A DNA stretch of 64,000 nucleotides from Armigeres subalbatus (lineage: Eukaryota > Arthropoda > Insecta > Diptera > Culicidae), in contig NC_085141.1 of the NCBI RefSeq assembly GCF_024139115.2, positions 243,651,047 through 243,715,046 of the forward strand. Reading direction: 5' to 3'. Made by a program: the position numbers and the translations under genes. Shown here in pieces: positions 34,203 to 46,531 of this stretch. Every line of letters begins with the position of its first letter. Positions within the stretch are counted from its first letter, which is position 1. The notes under the pieces are model-generated. The model ran no database searches. It worked only from the letters and a program-made list of their open reading frames with translations, and was not told the origin of the DNA.

Positions 34203-35544
34203 CTTGAAATCGCCTAAATTATCGCACTGACTGACTTCTTGGTAGTTGCAGAAATTTTATTTTATCATTTCGCGGTCCTTAAGAACGAGCTGACGTGATC
34301 TCGAACTCTGAAAAGAAAACAAATTTATGCATATCATAAATGTTTAGAAGGATTACCAAAGCGTAATATCATATTTCCAGCCGACAGTTCATCACAGTCT
34401 TTTTGCAGTCTCAGCTATATGCCTCCACCAGCAAAGAAGAGAAAAATATTACTGTCATAAAAATCCTTCAAGGGGCAGGTGTCTCAAGTATGATTCTGAT
34501 TTTCCTAAAACTATCATTGCAAAGCACGAGGCCCCTCAATAACGCTCCAGATGGCACAGAAGAGGACGTCCGAAACCGGGGAGGGTTTGTTAGCTGTGGG
34601 ACCTTTTTTTTATTCTTCGCCCGTAGCAATGCATTCCAATATGTACCTCTGGAACTAGAGCTTTCATCATTGATGAACGAGCGAGCATAAAAGGTGCAAT
34701 TGCGTCCACTGTGGGGCTGTGCTGTTAACGACCACCACCATATATTGCATGCAGACGGTTGTCGATAGGATGGAAGCAAGGAATTTGAATATTTCAAACC
34801 GGCTCTATACGGGGAGGGTTCGCATCCGTTGCCGGATGCTGCAAATAAAAGAATGGATCGCCACGCCTGGTTGATGAAAGTGGTGGACTCGATTGCACTG
34901 CAGTAAGTTCAGTTTGATTTTCAAAAATTGAGTTATCGATGATGTGGGAAAATCGAAATTGCACACTTCTAATCATATGTATAATATAGCAGTATAAAGC
35001 GTGATTATGTTATCTTCCAACAGAAGTTCGTTTAAATTTTTAAAACATCATCTGGTTTCCATTTGCATTCGCTAGACAAAATCAGGCGATTTTTGATTCA
35101 AGTATATTTTTATCTCGGAATAGATGAAATTATTCTGTCGTTTAACCATGTGTTTTGTTCCTTTTCGCCCAACAAAAAAAGAAAAGTTGTAAAATTCCCA
35201 AAGAAAGGCTGTAAAATTGTAAAATTTGATTATTGCATATATAGATTTACAAATTAATGTTAAAAAAGTTGGAAAATGCGCAAGAAAAAGCCAGGAAATT
35301 GGAAATTTTGATAGAACGTCATTTTTACATATATGAAAAAAATTAATTTTCAGTTTTGGCATACGAGTGATATCCAACCAACACTACCGACATCACACAA
35401 AAACACCACGTAGTAGTAATTATCAAAGTAAATATCGGAATCAAATTTATTTTTTAATCGATTCACATAGTTTAAGCATATAAGCATTTAATTTTGCATG
35501 CACGATTTAAGCATTTGCATACAACAGCGGTTCTCAACCTTTTT
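34203..35544. other. No recognised gene
   Basis: Open frames of 95-109 codons occur on both strands at 34403-34797 but overlap each other and lack motifs. The stretch 35060-35380 is AT-rich with near-palindromic TGTAAAATT repeats. Nothing else can be supported. Confidence 0.25.
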
Positions 35545-35725
35545 CATGAGTGGTACCCCTTCAGACCTTTGCATTGCTTGAGGTACCTTCTTTCTGCTAA
35601 CATGCGTGCTCACGGCTGAAAAAATCACAAAAATAAGAAACAAATCAAACACCTTTTCATTGCTTTGATTTTCGTGGAATGAATATCGGAGCTATGAGAT
35701 GAAGTCCAGGAGCAGTAACCCTATA
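35545..35725. repeat. Dispersed repeat family D, copy 1
   Basis: CATGCGTGCTCACGGCTGAA, then CACAAAAATAA and GGAGCTATGAGATGAAG, recur in the same order at 63778-63896. The last block also appears near 10070-10095. Confidence 0.6.
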
Positions 35726-37190
35726 TGCTATGAGAATTCACGTAGCCGTTATGTGGCAAATTCTATGGTCAAAATGTATGTGTGCCACACATAATGAATA
35801 TGATTGTATTTTTGTCAATGTGCATTGATGTTCATATTATTGATTAGCATAAAAAACTTTTCAAAATCTGATCAATTGAAAATTACAAAAAAAATAAAAA
35901 ATACCCCGTCTAAAGGCGGTCTTGGGCATTAGAGGTATAAAAATGATTGATATTTTAAAAAATCTTGAAATGGCGCCAGTGACCAGTACTGTGATATCAC
36001 GATTAGTAGTGTTCCGTAATAATGTACCAACATAAAACAGTTCAGACAGTTCAGACGAAACCTTAGACGTGAAACGATATAAATAATTACCCATTGAGAC
36101 CCCGTGTTGAAACGTTCGGAAACGAGTAAATCTTTTTCAATCAATAAAGACTGCGTAGCCGTAAAGTTGAATATAAAAATTAAAGTCGATCTTGCATCAA
36201 TAAGTTCCTGAAAGTGATAGTCTTTCGCTGCATGACCATTGACCACGGTGAAGTCGGCTGGGTTAAATTTCTGTACTGGGTTAGGAAGGTTTTTTTTAAC
36301 TTTCCTAGGCATAAGAGTTTCAATTCAACGTGTTAGTCTCAAGATATATGCATGCAAAAATAATAGATTGGCTTCGAAACATTGCAGTTAATAACCATAG
36401 AAGTGCCTAATAAACATTGAGCTGCTATTCGGAAATGCCTTGATGTGAAAATAAATTATAAATTAAAAAATAAATGTTAAAAATTCTTGGAAATGTTCAA
36501 AATTATGGTTTTTATTAGTATCAGACAATATTTTGAGTATATATGACTCTGTGTGAAACTTTGGAATTCTGTACGAAATTCCAGGAATTGAAAAAATATT
36601 TCTAGGTATCCATTTCTGACATATTTTTTGTACTCCAAAATAGAAGTGATGATTTTTTATGGGTCTTTTAATAATTAAGTTACTTGGGAATCTAAGATTA
36701 AAAGACTGCGTCGTGCATCTTGAACGTTCCATAACTCAGCGGAAATATGAATTGCTGTAAAGCAGATCATGCTGAATGTGACTCGCTTCAAGAGAAGTCC
36801 CGGATTGGCTAGTAATTTTTTATACCTAGAGAAGTAAAGTATAAAGGTGTTTCGATTGTTCATATTATTTTTCATTCACAAACCGATGTAGCAGAGATCT
36901 GATACAAAAGCTATGAAACAATAGTTTAAAATGGTTTGAAATGGTCGGCGTTCTGTCGGTTAATATGCCTGCTTCTCATACTAGTGTACCTTAGCTCAGT
37001 CTCAGTCTCTGCTATTGGTAATTAAAGAGACTAAAAACGTGGATCACAGTCGTAGACTTTTTACCTCGGACATGTATTGTGCGGTACACTAATTATGTAA
37101 AGAATTTTTCGTTTTTTTGCAACATCATCTGCGCTCTACTTTTTTAGTATGAAGTGTAAGGAAATGAAAAACACTTACGTAATTATCGCA
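35726..37190. other. No recognised gene
   Basis: AT-rich sequence with overlapping short minus-strand open frames (35861-36312) and no motif. The end, at about 37190-37264, is probably the left part of a Helitron-like repeat interrupted by the outer BEL element. Confidence 0.25.
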
Positions 37191-37264
37191 CGATTTCTAT
37201 AAACTCTGAACCATATAGACCCGGAAACTACTGAACCCATCGGCGTGAAAAATTGTATGCAGAG

Positions 37265-37602
37265 TGTTAGGGCAGGATCGTAGCTTCCGGCGGGTTTTGG
37301 GGTCACACACACGGATTGTTCGGACACTATCCACAACGGTCACTTTCGGAAAAAACTGGGCACCACAAAATTCACCTTTGAGTATTCAAGACACTTTATT
37401 CCTTACGGTTTGGCGGTTCAACTTTAACTGATAACTTTATTAGGATACATCGCTTTTTAACCCTACGTTGTGAAACATCTCATAATTCAAAAAGCTATAA
37501 AACTGAAATATTTCTCCATTGCTATAATGCTGGCAGTCATTGCTGCCAGTATACCTAGAGCATACCTTCTTTCAAGGCAACGATTGCCTTTGGGAACTGT
37601 CA
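37265..37602 (-). repeat. 3' LTR of the outer BEL element
   Basis: 338 bp; on the plus strand it begins TGTTAGGGCAGG and ends GGGAACTGTCA. The partner at 54941-55517 has the same ends. Confidence 0.9.
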
Positions 37603-37616
37603 TCGCCGCCACCTGA
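37603..37616 (-). promoter_or_regulatory. Polypurine tract candidate of the outer BEL element
   Basis: On the minus strand TTCAGGTGGCGGCGA lies directly upstream of the 3' LTR. It is G/A-rich and in the place where plus-strand DNA synthesis is primed. Short and not perfect. Confidence 0.5.
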
Positions 37617-37749
37617 AATTCTACAATTTCATTCATGATATTATACTACTACTACCTACTAGCTTACTACTATGAATTCCAATTATAGATTGTTTACATT
37701 TCAGATATTTTTAGTTCAACAATTAGTTTTTTCCTCAAATGGCAGCATA

Positions 37750-38414
37750 CCGTGGGGCATCGAAATCCGTAAACTTAAGCACCTTAGTATATGAAAAAGT
37801 CATTAGAAAATAGGAATTGAATGTAAATAAAATGTTTTTCATTGACATAGAAGCATGAAGGCTTCTACTTTTGAAGTGTTTCACATTTACTCATTAAAAA
37901 CTACGAAAAACATAATAAAATAATGAATAAAATCAACTACTCCTGACTCGAAATCCGTCCACCGTGGACGGATTTCGAATCAAAGGATCAAAATCCGTAC
38001 AGCTATTTTTTAACTAAATATTTAAATTGAAACAGTCTGCTTGACTAAACTACCACTGTAAATAGTTCGATACGCACATTGAGAAGCGATCCCTTTGATT
38101 TGTATTCCGATTATTTTATGTAATGATTCGCAATTAGCAAAGAAACACAATTACTTTTGGTGCAATAATGCTCTACCCGAAAACAAAATGGCGGCACAAA
38201 CTCCGCGTTTGGTGGGTGGCGATTTGTTTTTGATTTTTGTTGTTTTAATTTCAAAGTTTTCTTTCCATGTATAAGCCCTAAAAGCTTACTGCCAAGTATC
38301 TGAACAAGACAAGATAAATTATTTCTACATTAATTACCTTTAAGCCCCTTTTATTTATTGATATCTCATGAGGTGGACGGATTTTGGTGCTGTGCGGATT
38401 TCGGTCCCGCACGG
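37750..38414. mobile_element. TA-flanked MITE in the end of BEL pol
   Basis: The left end CCGTGGGGCATCGAAATCCG and the inward right end CCGTGCGGGACCGAAATCCG are inverted repeats. TA stands on both sides (37748-37749 and 38415-38416). The inside has several AAATCCGTCCACC/GGTGGACGGATTT motifs, including a palindrome near 37960. Its insertion replaced the natural C-terminus of the BEL polyprotein: the frame now runs into the MITE and stops at 38278. Confidence 0.85.
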
Positions 38415-38904
38415 TACATATCTTCGTAATCGGACGGCGGATGATTCCTTTGCTGATATGGAGATCAACGACTCGGACGAGACCATCTGGACCTTCGATG
38501 CTGTTGACAATTCTGGCAAGAGGCCACTTCACTGGAGCTAGGAATTCATCAGCGACGACTACCATCCTACCAGGCTGGATTGCAGAGTTTGGAACGATGT
38601 GCTTGTTCTCCTTCTGTAGTTCCTGCAAATATTCGGTCTTCCACTGGTGCCAGAACTGTTGAACTCGGTGCTGCAGGACATGGTAATGATCCAATCGGCT
38701 GATCGGAATGTGGCTGACATCGGTATCGGGAAGTGCAGAAAATGTTGTTCCGATAAGGAAATGGGCTGGAGTGAGGACGGCCAAGTCATTGGGATCCTCC
38801 GTAAGCAGTGTCAATGGACGCGAATTCATTGCACTCTCAATCTGGGTCAACACGGTTGATAGGTCCTCGAAGCAGAGTTTTGCATTGCCGAGCTGACGAT
38901 ACAA
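38415..38904 (-). pseudogene. Outer BEL element: integrase C-terminus and DUF5641-like tail
   Basis: The frame begins with YRQLGNAKLCFEDLSTVL and continues through IESAMNSRPLT (integrase C-terminal helices), FLIGTTFSALP, the FWHQWKTEYLQELQ block and the VVVADEFLAPVKWPLARI block, typical of the tail of BEL/Pao pol. It is cut from the integrase core by the CR1 insertion at 38919-43603 and ends abnormally in the MITE. The tail is thought to bind DNA or chromatin. Confidence 0.85.
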
Positions 38905-39641
38905 ATGTTTTTCGCTACATTAACACGAATGCACCTTTCTGGTGTAAAGTGTCATTAAAGTGACTGGCATCACTGCTGGCTAAATTGTTTGTTGTGATCT
39001 GTTCGTCTCTGATATTTTCTCAAATTGCTCGCTCCTGCATCGTCCTAAATCGTTTACCGCTGCTTTATTCGCCTCCTTCCTGCTTACAACATCATCGCCG
39101 CCGTTTTAAGCTCATCGCCACAGGTAGGATAGTTGAATTTACGCCAAATTCCGAGTCGGCTCGAGTGTGGTATATGAAAAATCTGCGCCGCCATTTGCTC
39201 ACTGCCGTCCCACCTCGCCGCTCTCCACCTGTTGTGCTTGATGGTGAACGCTCATCCAAGCAAACACTCCGATTACCACACTACCACCATCAATACTGGA
39301 AATAAACAAACATCGTCAATTTGCCTGTATTTCAACTGAGGACTCAATAAACATCTCGTTGCTGCTGCTGTTTTCATTTTCATCCGATCTTCACACACCC
39401 CGCATAGCCTCAGCGAAGCAATTCCGTATTCTCCAGATCAACATCCATTCATAAGCTGCAAGACTGAAGACTCATTACTGCCGTGCATTTCGGAATCATC
39501 AGGGCCGTCGACAAGGTAAACATCGTGATAATTCTGTATGGTTGTGTGCGTGTACCTTTTGCTTCACACTGATACAATCAGGGGCTCACTCGGCTCACGC
39601 TTCTACGCAACCGCTTTCTTCGAATCAGCCGTGGCCATCTA

Positions 39642-40440
39642 TTGACGACTAGCGGTTACTACGCAGTGTTGCCAATTCCTTCCAAAATGAGCGTATGCGA
39701 AAAATGTACAAATCCGATGAGCAGCGAAATAATGCAATGTGGTGGCTTCTGTTCGTCAATCGTATGCTTGCGCTGCTCAGGCGTAGGTAAGGATATGTAC
39801 GCCTCCATTGCAGCTAATTCACATCTCGTGTGGATGTGTACCTGTTGCAAAAATCTGCTGGCTAAAGCTCGTTTTTCCAATTCACTAGTGTCGCTTGACA
39901 AAGCTAGTGAATCAATAATTGATTCCATCAAGACTGAAATAAGGGACAGCATTTTGTTGGACGTTAAATCAGAAATACGCCAGAGTTTCAAAGCTCTAAT
40001 AGACTCCGTTCCTTCTACGCCTGGAATAACGCGCACACGTCCTCCGATGTCGAACCGCAATAAACGCCGGCGCGAGAACGACGGTGACGTCGATACTGAA
40101 ACCCGTCGCCCCGTAAAAACTATGTGCAGTATTGGAACTGGAACAATGGACGCAAATCTGGTTGCTGCTGAAAATCAGACCACGACCCTGAAAGATTTTG
40201 GCTTTACCTATCCGGTATCGTACCTGATGTTCCGGAGGAGAAAGTTGTTGAATTACTGCAGTCGAAGCTAGGGACTACGGACTTACGCGTTGTGAAATTG
40301 GTTGCTCGAGGTAAAGACGTTAGCTCCTTAAGTTTCGTGTCGTACAAAATCGGGATGCTTCCGATTTTAAATCGATTGCTCTTGCTGCTGATACATTGCC
40401 CCGTGAAATTAGGTTTTGAGAATTTGAAGACCTAGGTGCC
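39642..40440 (+). pseudogene. CR1 ORF1 with PHD-like zinc finger (one frameshift)
   Basis: A start at 39687 gives MSVCEKCTNPM, and the N-terminus carries a Cys/His series: CEKC, MQCGGFC, VCLRC, H and CTCC. This resembles the PHD-like finger of CR1-clade ORF1 proteins of mosquitoes (T1/Q type). A Ser/Arg-rich middle with RNKRRRE follows. Near 40215 one base is lost or gained, after which the next frame reads PDVPEEKVVELLQSKLG, a typical ORF1 C-terminal domain, up to about 40425. The role is presumably RNA binding and complex formation. Confidence 0.75.
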
Positions 40441-40454
40441 AAGAGACAGGTTTT

Positions 40455-43400
40455 TTGGAGGCCAACGACGCTGTCAACAACAGCGATTCTGGACGAGACC
40501 CCGAAAACTGTTCACCAGCATTAATTTCTGCTTCCAATGGACAAAACATATCGCCGGCTTCTACTCATCTCAGTCACTGTATCTCTAATTTGACTGGAGC
40601 GCAATCATCGACCACTTCGCCAATACTGCTGCCAATATCAACGTCGCCGATACCGGGTGCAGCATCCGTAACACTAACAGTTTATTATCAAAACGTTGGT
40701 GGAATGCGCACGAAAACCAACGAATTCTTCCTTGCCGCTGCATCCAGCGATTATGACATTATAGTTATTACTGAAACTTGGCTCAGAAGTGATGTGCAAA
40801 ACACCGAACTTGCTGATAATTACAACATCTATCGATGCGATCGCAGTAGTTCGACTAGTAGTCTCCAACGTGGTGGAGGAACTCTTATTGCAGTTAAATG
40901 CACTTTGACAAGTTTGTCGGTTCATCTATCGGAGAGTGAAACACTTGAGCAGGTTGTTGTGAAGGTTAAGCTGGCCCATAAATCCGTTTACATCTGTGGC
41001 ATTTACTTGAGGCCGAACAGTGATCCCGATAAATTTGTTGCGCATTCCGACTGTGTAAATCAAATCGTCAACATAGCCACCCCCTGTGACACCGTAATCG
41101 TAGTTGGGGATTACAACCTTTCTCGGCTCGAATGGTTATATGATGACGAAGTGGAAGGATACTTGCCAACTAACGCTTCTTCAGAGCAGGAGTTAACTCT
41201 AACTGAAACTCTGATAGCTAGTGGTTTGAAGCAAATCTGCAATGTATCAAATTCAAACGGACGACTTCTTGACTTGGCATTTGTAAGCGACTGTCACGAA
41301 GCTGAGCTTATTGGAGCACCATATTCAATTTTAAGCCCTGACCGCCACCACAACCCGTTCGTTCTACGTCTGGACTTTCGTAACCCAGTTCATCATCTCA
41401 AATGTGCAGTGGAAGGAATGGACTTCGATTTTGACTTCTCTCGCTGTGACTACGAGGCTGTGAAGAACGAGCTTAATTCACTTGATTGGTTCCAGATACT
41501 CAGTGGAGAAGATATTAACACCTCGATTACATCATTCTACAACGCGGTCTTCGACACGATAAGCAGGCATGTTCCTCTTCGTAGATCTTTACCTCGAAAG
41601 ACGTACAAGCAACTCTGGTGGAACGCTGAACTACAGCATCGACGTAACATACTTCGTAAAACGCGTCGCAGGTTTTTCCGTAACCGGACTGCGACAAACA
41701 GAGCCCTTCTGCAAACCGTTGAATCGGAGTACGAAAATTTCGTGTCGTCTACCTTTCGTGAGTATGTTCACCGTGTACAAAATGAAGCTAAATCAAACCC
41801 GTCAGCTTTCTGGCGTTTCGTCAAAACCAAGAAAAAACGCATGCGATGTTGTCCACTGTGAGTTTTGCTGATGTTACATCAAATGATATCGTTGAATCTG
41901 CTGAGCTTTTCGCAAGTTTTTTCAAATCGGTGTACAATACGAATCCTCCTCCAGATTCGGCAGACCTTCTTAACTCTCTTCCATCATACAACATGAACTT
42001 CCCGCGCCCCACATTCTCCGTAGCTGAAATTTCAAAAACATTAGAAGCTGTCGACCCATCGAAAGGTCCAGGTCCAGATAGACTACCTCCTGTTTTCATT
42101 CAACGATGTGCTGACGTATTAGGATTGCCGGTTTGCATTTTGTTCAACATGTCGCTTGCGCTAGGAGTCTTCCCAGATGAGTGGAAAATATCAGCAGTTA
42201 CTCCAATTCATAAGGCGGGTAGCTCCCATAATGTTGAGAACTATCGTCCAATCTCGATTCTTAGTTGTCTGGCTAAAACACTCGAACTGCTGATTCATGA
42301 ACGTCTGTATGTGGCTGCTAAACCTGTTATCTCCGAGTACCAACATGGCTTTGTACGAAATCGCTCAACTGTAACAAACCTGATGACCTACACTAGCATG
42401 CTGAATTCTAACCTGGAGAAGAGATGTCAAGTTGACAGTATTTACATCGACTTTTCGAAGGCTTTCGATAAAGTTCCTCATGGATTAACTTTAAAGAAAT
42501 TAGAACGTTTGGGATTTCCTGACTGGATTGTCACTTGGCTGCGTTCTTACCTGATTGGTAGGTCATCCTTCGTTAAATTAGGCTCTGCCTCATCCAATAC
42601 ATATCCTACGCCATCCGGAGTGCCACAAGGCAGTCACCTAGGGCCGCTGATTTTCATCATCTTCGTGAACGACTTATGCTGTAAACTTCGATCTCATCGC
42701 CTCATGTACGCCGACGATTTGAAAATATTTCGAATTATTCGATCATTGACCGATTGTGTTGCGCTGCAACAAGATCTAGATGTTATAGCCAACTGGTGTT
42801 GTTTAAATGGTATGGAGATAAATGCGTCGAAATGCAATTCAATAAGTTTTACCAAATGCAGAACGCAGATAAACTTTCGTTACTCGGCATGCGGAAACGA
42901 ACTGAAAAGTGTGAGCTCCATAAAAGACCTGGGAGTTACGTTTGACCGCAAGCTGAATTTTAATGAGCATATTGCAACGACTACTGCCAAGGCTTTCGCC
43001 GTACTAGGCTTCATGCGCCGGAACGCTGCTGATTTTGATGACGTTTACACCCTGAAAAGCCTGTATTGCTGCCTCGTGCGAAGCATACTCGAATATGCTG
43101 TGCAGGTGTGGGCACCCTATCACGAAATCCAGATGACGCGAATCGAAAGGGTCCAACGCAGTTTTGTTCGTTTTGCCCTCAGGCGATTGTCGTGGGATAA
43201 TCCTTTCAGGTTACCGCACTACGAAGAGCGATGCCAACTGATTCGACTCGAAACCCTTCGACAACGACGTGGAGATTTGCAGAGGGTTTTGCATTTGACA
43301 TTATAAACAACCACGTGGACTGCCCTGAGCTCTTGCAGCAAGTTAACTTTCATGTCCCAGCCCGTCGCTCCCGCCAACGTCAGCTCTTCCAGTCTGTCCG

Positions 43401-43530
43401 ACACTCCACAATGTTTGGGCAAAACCACCCGCTGGAACGTTGCTTCAACCTCCTCAACGACATTGATTGGTTCGATTTTAATTGTAGCAGAACGATATTC
43501 AAAACTAGATTAAGGCAAATTTTAAGTTAG
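40455..43530 (+). pseudogene. CR1 ORF2: endonuclease and reverse transcriptase (two frameshifts)
   Basis: The endonuclease (residues 75-310 of the first frame) has YYQNVGGMRTK, VITETWL with the catalytic Glu, GDYNL, and a C-terminal SPDRHHNP block where SDH is expected. Near 41850 a run of six A needs one more A to join the RT frame. RT then runs from 41846 with KGPGPDRLPP, NYRPISILSC, the IYIDFSKAFDKVPH palm A, SGVPQGSHLGPLIF and the YADDLKIF catalytic box (42710), then the thumb. A second shift near 43295 leads to the C-terminal block (DCPELLQQVNFHVPARRSR) and the natural stop at 43530. The length is typical of the clade. Confidence 0.9.
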
Positions 43531-43605
43531 CATATAAGTTTTAAACCAGTCTGTACAGTTAACACTGAAGATGAAGATAAATAAAAAAAAAATAAAAAAA
43601 CAAAC

Positions 43606-44558
43606 CTTAACGGCAGCCTCCCACAATCCACCGAAATGTGGGGCCTTCTGTGGGGTCATGTGCCACTGAATTTCTTGGTTTGCGCAAAATGTGGTAACTG
43701 TTCCGGATACTTTCTCTCGTTGCAGAAGCTGGTACAGTTCGTGAAGTTCATTGCGGGTTCCTTCGAAGTTCTTTCCGTTATCGCAATGTATGTGTGACGG
43801 ACATCCACGGCGAGCGATGAACCTTCGCAGAGCGCGCGGTGAGGAATGCAGCAGTTGATAGGTCACTCACCAACTCTAGGTGCACCGCTTTGGTAACGAA
43901 GCAGACGAAAACGTTAATATATGCCTTGGTTGGTGATGCACGCTTGTGGAAGGGTTTGATATAGACTGGTCCAGCGTAATCAATCCCAGTGATCGAGAAT
44001 GGCCTGCTGACTGTGATTCTCTGCTGCGGTAACTGGCCGGTTTGCTGCTGGAGGGGAACGGGCGAGGCACAAACGCAACGGAAGCATTTTCGTACGATGC
44101 TGTTGAGTAGTCTTCTTCCTTGTATTGGCCAATAGTCTTGGCGCATTGATGCTAGTGTGACGTGGCCGCCACCGTGTAGAAGTTTGAGGTGGTAATGTGG
44201 GGCAATTAACCGTGTAAGTGGATGGGAATTAGGTAGAAGGATGGGATGTTTGGTCAAGTATGGCTATCGGATAGACGCAATCTTCCTCCAACTCTGAGAA
44301 CTCTCTGTTGATCGATGATTGGACACAGAAGGCGCAAGTTGGAATGTTTGGATACGGCTTTCCCCTTCCCCAAGTACCTTATTTCTTCTGTGAACGCATC
44401 AGCTTGGGCCAACTTGATGAGTTTCATACGGGCTTCGGACATTTCTTCAACGGTTATCGGGTGCAGGATTGCTTCGGAATCGGATTATGACGTTGATGCG
44501 TTTCTGCGACGACAAGCTTTGATAAAGCGCAGACAGAAAGCGGTTACTCGAATCAACC
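43606..44558 (-). pseudogene. Outer BEL element: integrase zinc-binding and catalytic core (broken)
   Basis: Reading leftwards: a linker (RVLRVGGRLRLSD), the zinc-binding domain with H-x4-H in HYHLKLLH and CFRC (44170-44080), and the core with GIDYAGP for the first Asp, HCDNGKNFEG for the second and PHFGGLWEAA for the Glu. All three catalytic acidic residues are present, but frames change near 44257 and 43830. The core stops at 43606, where the CR1 element begins; the rest is at 38415-38904. The enzyme would insert the element cDNA. Confidence 0.85.
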
Positions 44559-44563
44559 GATTA

Positions 44564-45093
44564 TGTCTGCGAGCAGTCGATCGACCAAAATATCCACACT
44601 CCCCGTGTGAGGTACTCCTTGTGCGATATCAGTGATGTCGCACTTCTATTGGTATTGGCTCGTAATTCTCTCGCAGTCTCTTTGCCGTGCGATCGATGCG
44701 ATCGCCGTTCGGGGCGTCGATAGTGCAAAGGCTACAGCAGCAGCAGCAGCAGCAGCGAATGCTGCATAAAAAAGTAGTTCAAAACAAACCGTCGTCGTAC
44801 GCACATCGAGGGGCGAACCCTCGATCGAATAATTGTTTCGTGTTTAGACTTAATTAGTAATAAATGTAGTGTTGTAAATAAAGTTGTTTCGTTGATTAGT
44901 GTAAATAAATGTTAATGTGGTTCGATGTAACAATAAACTGTGTAGTGAATTAGAAAACTATTGGTGTTCTGTGTAATCAAATGATCGTTTGATGACGAAA
45001 AGCCCCCCCTAAAAAAAGGTATTTTTGACTGGGAGTTCACTGGTGTTGTAGTGGGTGGAAAAACATAGTTCTCGGTCGGGAAGGAACCCGACA
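44564..45093 (+). repeat. 5' LTR of the inner BEL element
   Basis: 530 bp. It carries a (CAG)n microsatellite near 44738-44757 and several AATAAA motifs near 44850-44940, usable for polyadenylation. Confidence 0.92.
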
Positions 45094-45098
45094 TAAGC

Positions 45099-45120
45099 TG
45101 GTCCTTCGAACCGGATGATC
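45099..45120 (+). promoter_or_regulatory. Primer-binding-site candidate of the inner BEL element
   Basis: TGGTCCTTCGAACCGGATGA starts five bases after the LTR. Its position and initial TGG fit a tRNA-primed site; I could not assign the tRNA. Confidence 0.4.
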
Positions 45121-45611
45121 TACCGGGCCTCGGAACGGTCAAATTCCGAAAATTTGACCAAGTGCGCCAGTGAACAATAATCGGAGGTCAAACAATTAAA
45201 ACGCGCCATAGTGAAGTGCCATATAAAGAAGAGAAATCGCCATCTCGAAGAATATTGATTGGGCAATCCCTATTAGAATCTGCCGAATAGATTCCTTCGG
45301 CCATCCTAGAGTTGTTTGAAAGTGAAGTGAATTGCTATCGCAACCTATCATAAACACTAATCAACGCACCGTACATCACATCGAATCGTCATCATCAGCT
45401 GATCAATCTGCTGCAGTGCATACCATTCGCCTTCAGCAGCAGTAAAGGGAAGAAGTAATTGAACGACGACAGGCAGTGGTTATTGTTTGCTGTAGCTGCT
45501 GCTGTATCATCGCACAGTGGAGCGCGTGGGGATTAAATTTGGAATGAATTCAAGAGTTTCAACAAGAATTGTGGAATAACCTTAGCGTTGTTCTACTACC
45601 GTTCAGGTATG

Positions 45612-46440
45612 TAAGAACCGGTATATGTCTTGCCGAAGCCTTTTTTAACTCCCACTAACGCCAACCCTTCGATTCTGTGCGATTTGTTGCTGCCGACTGG
45701 TGTCAACGGAGAATATCTGTTCGCGAAGAACATCTTGGGTGCACGGACCTTGCAAGTTACGACGGAACGACGACGATCGATTTAGAGACGGACGACACTA
45801 CATTCGCTTTGGGCTTGGGCATCACGGAAAGGCTTTTCCGGCCAGGTAAATTCATTTTGAACAGTATATGCCCAGCCGAAGCTGGATATTTTGATACTGC
45901 ACATCTGAAATAAATTTCATTCCCCTTTCGGTGCAATTTGGATTGTTACGAGTCGAACAAACTGAACGATAATTTTGAGGGATTTTGGATGGTTTTGAAC
46001 TGAAGCTGATTCGTTCAGCGCTATCTTTAGTTCTCCCGGTGAGACTGAGTATATGTCCTGCCGAAGCAGGCAATTTTATGAAACTACATTGGTTGTTCTT
46101 TCTCCGCTGCACTGGATTGAATAAACTGAGACGATTTCCCGCTGTTACATACTAGTTAGCGGCGTTTGGCAAAACTTGTTACATTTTTGAACTCGGCTAC
46201 TGGTACTTGCTGTTGTTTCATAGGTGAGGCGAATAGTATATGTCTAGCCGAAGTTTAATCTTGGTATACTACATCTGTGTTTCCACTCCCTCGCATTTCC
46301 TGGCTTGGATCGGAGTCTGAGGCATTCGTCCGAATATTGGAGGTGTTCTCAATCGGAGAATTTGCTGTTTTGGCTTCGGCTGCCCCGCTGTTACTTCTCA
46401 TAGGTGAGCTGAACAGTATATGTCCTGCCGAAGCGGACAA
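45612..46440 (+). repeat. Leader repeats of the inner BEL element, period about 185 bp
   Basis: The 19-mer GTATATGTCCTGCCGAAGC and close variants occur at 45621, 45864, 46049, 46236 and 46416, at distances of 243, 185, 187 and 180 bp. The surrounding sequence also recurs weakly: CATAGGTGAG before two copies, TACTACATCTC or similar after several. The leader is 1.4 kb, long for this family. Its role is unknown. Confidence 0.75.
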
Positions 46441-46531
46441 TATTGAGTACTACATCTCCTTTTCTATCGATTTTGGATTTGCCGACGGTTCTACGACTCT
46501 GCGAGTGGAGTAACCCATCTGACTAACGACA

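Larger units (their letters stand above)
38919..43603 (+). mobile_element. CR1-clade LINE, nearly full length, inserted in BEL integrase
   Basis: It has a leader of about 700 bp, ORF1 with a PHD-like finger, ORF2 with endonuclease and RT, and a very short 3' tail with GATGAAGATAAATAAA and A-runs. The left boundary is where the BEL integrase frame stops (after 38918), and the right boundary is before 43606. At most a 2-bp duplication is visible, in line with CR1 elements that make short or no duplications. Only three or four single-base frame breaks separate it from an intact copy. Confidence 0.85.

Noticed and set aside
44738..44757. CAG repeat as a coding polyglutamine tract
   Set aside because: It is within an LTR, occurs in both LTR copies with different length, and lies in no open frame of note.
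45612..46440. CRISPR-like regular repeats
   Set aside because: The period of about 185 bp, the degenerate spacers and the eukaryotic LTR element context exclude CRISPR.
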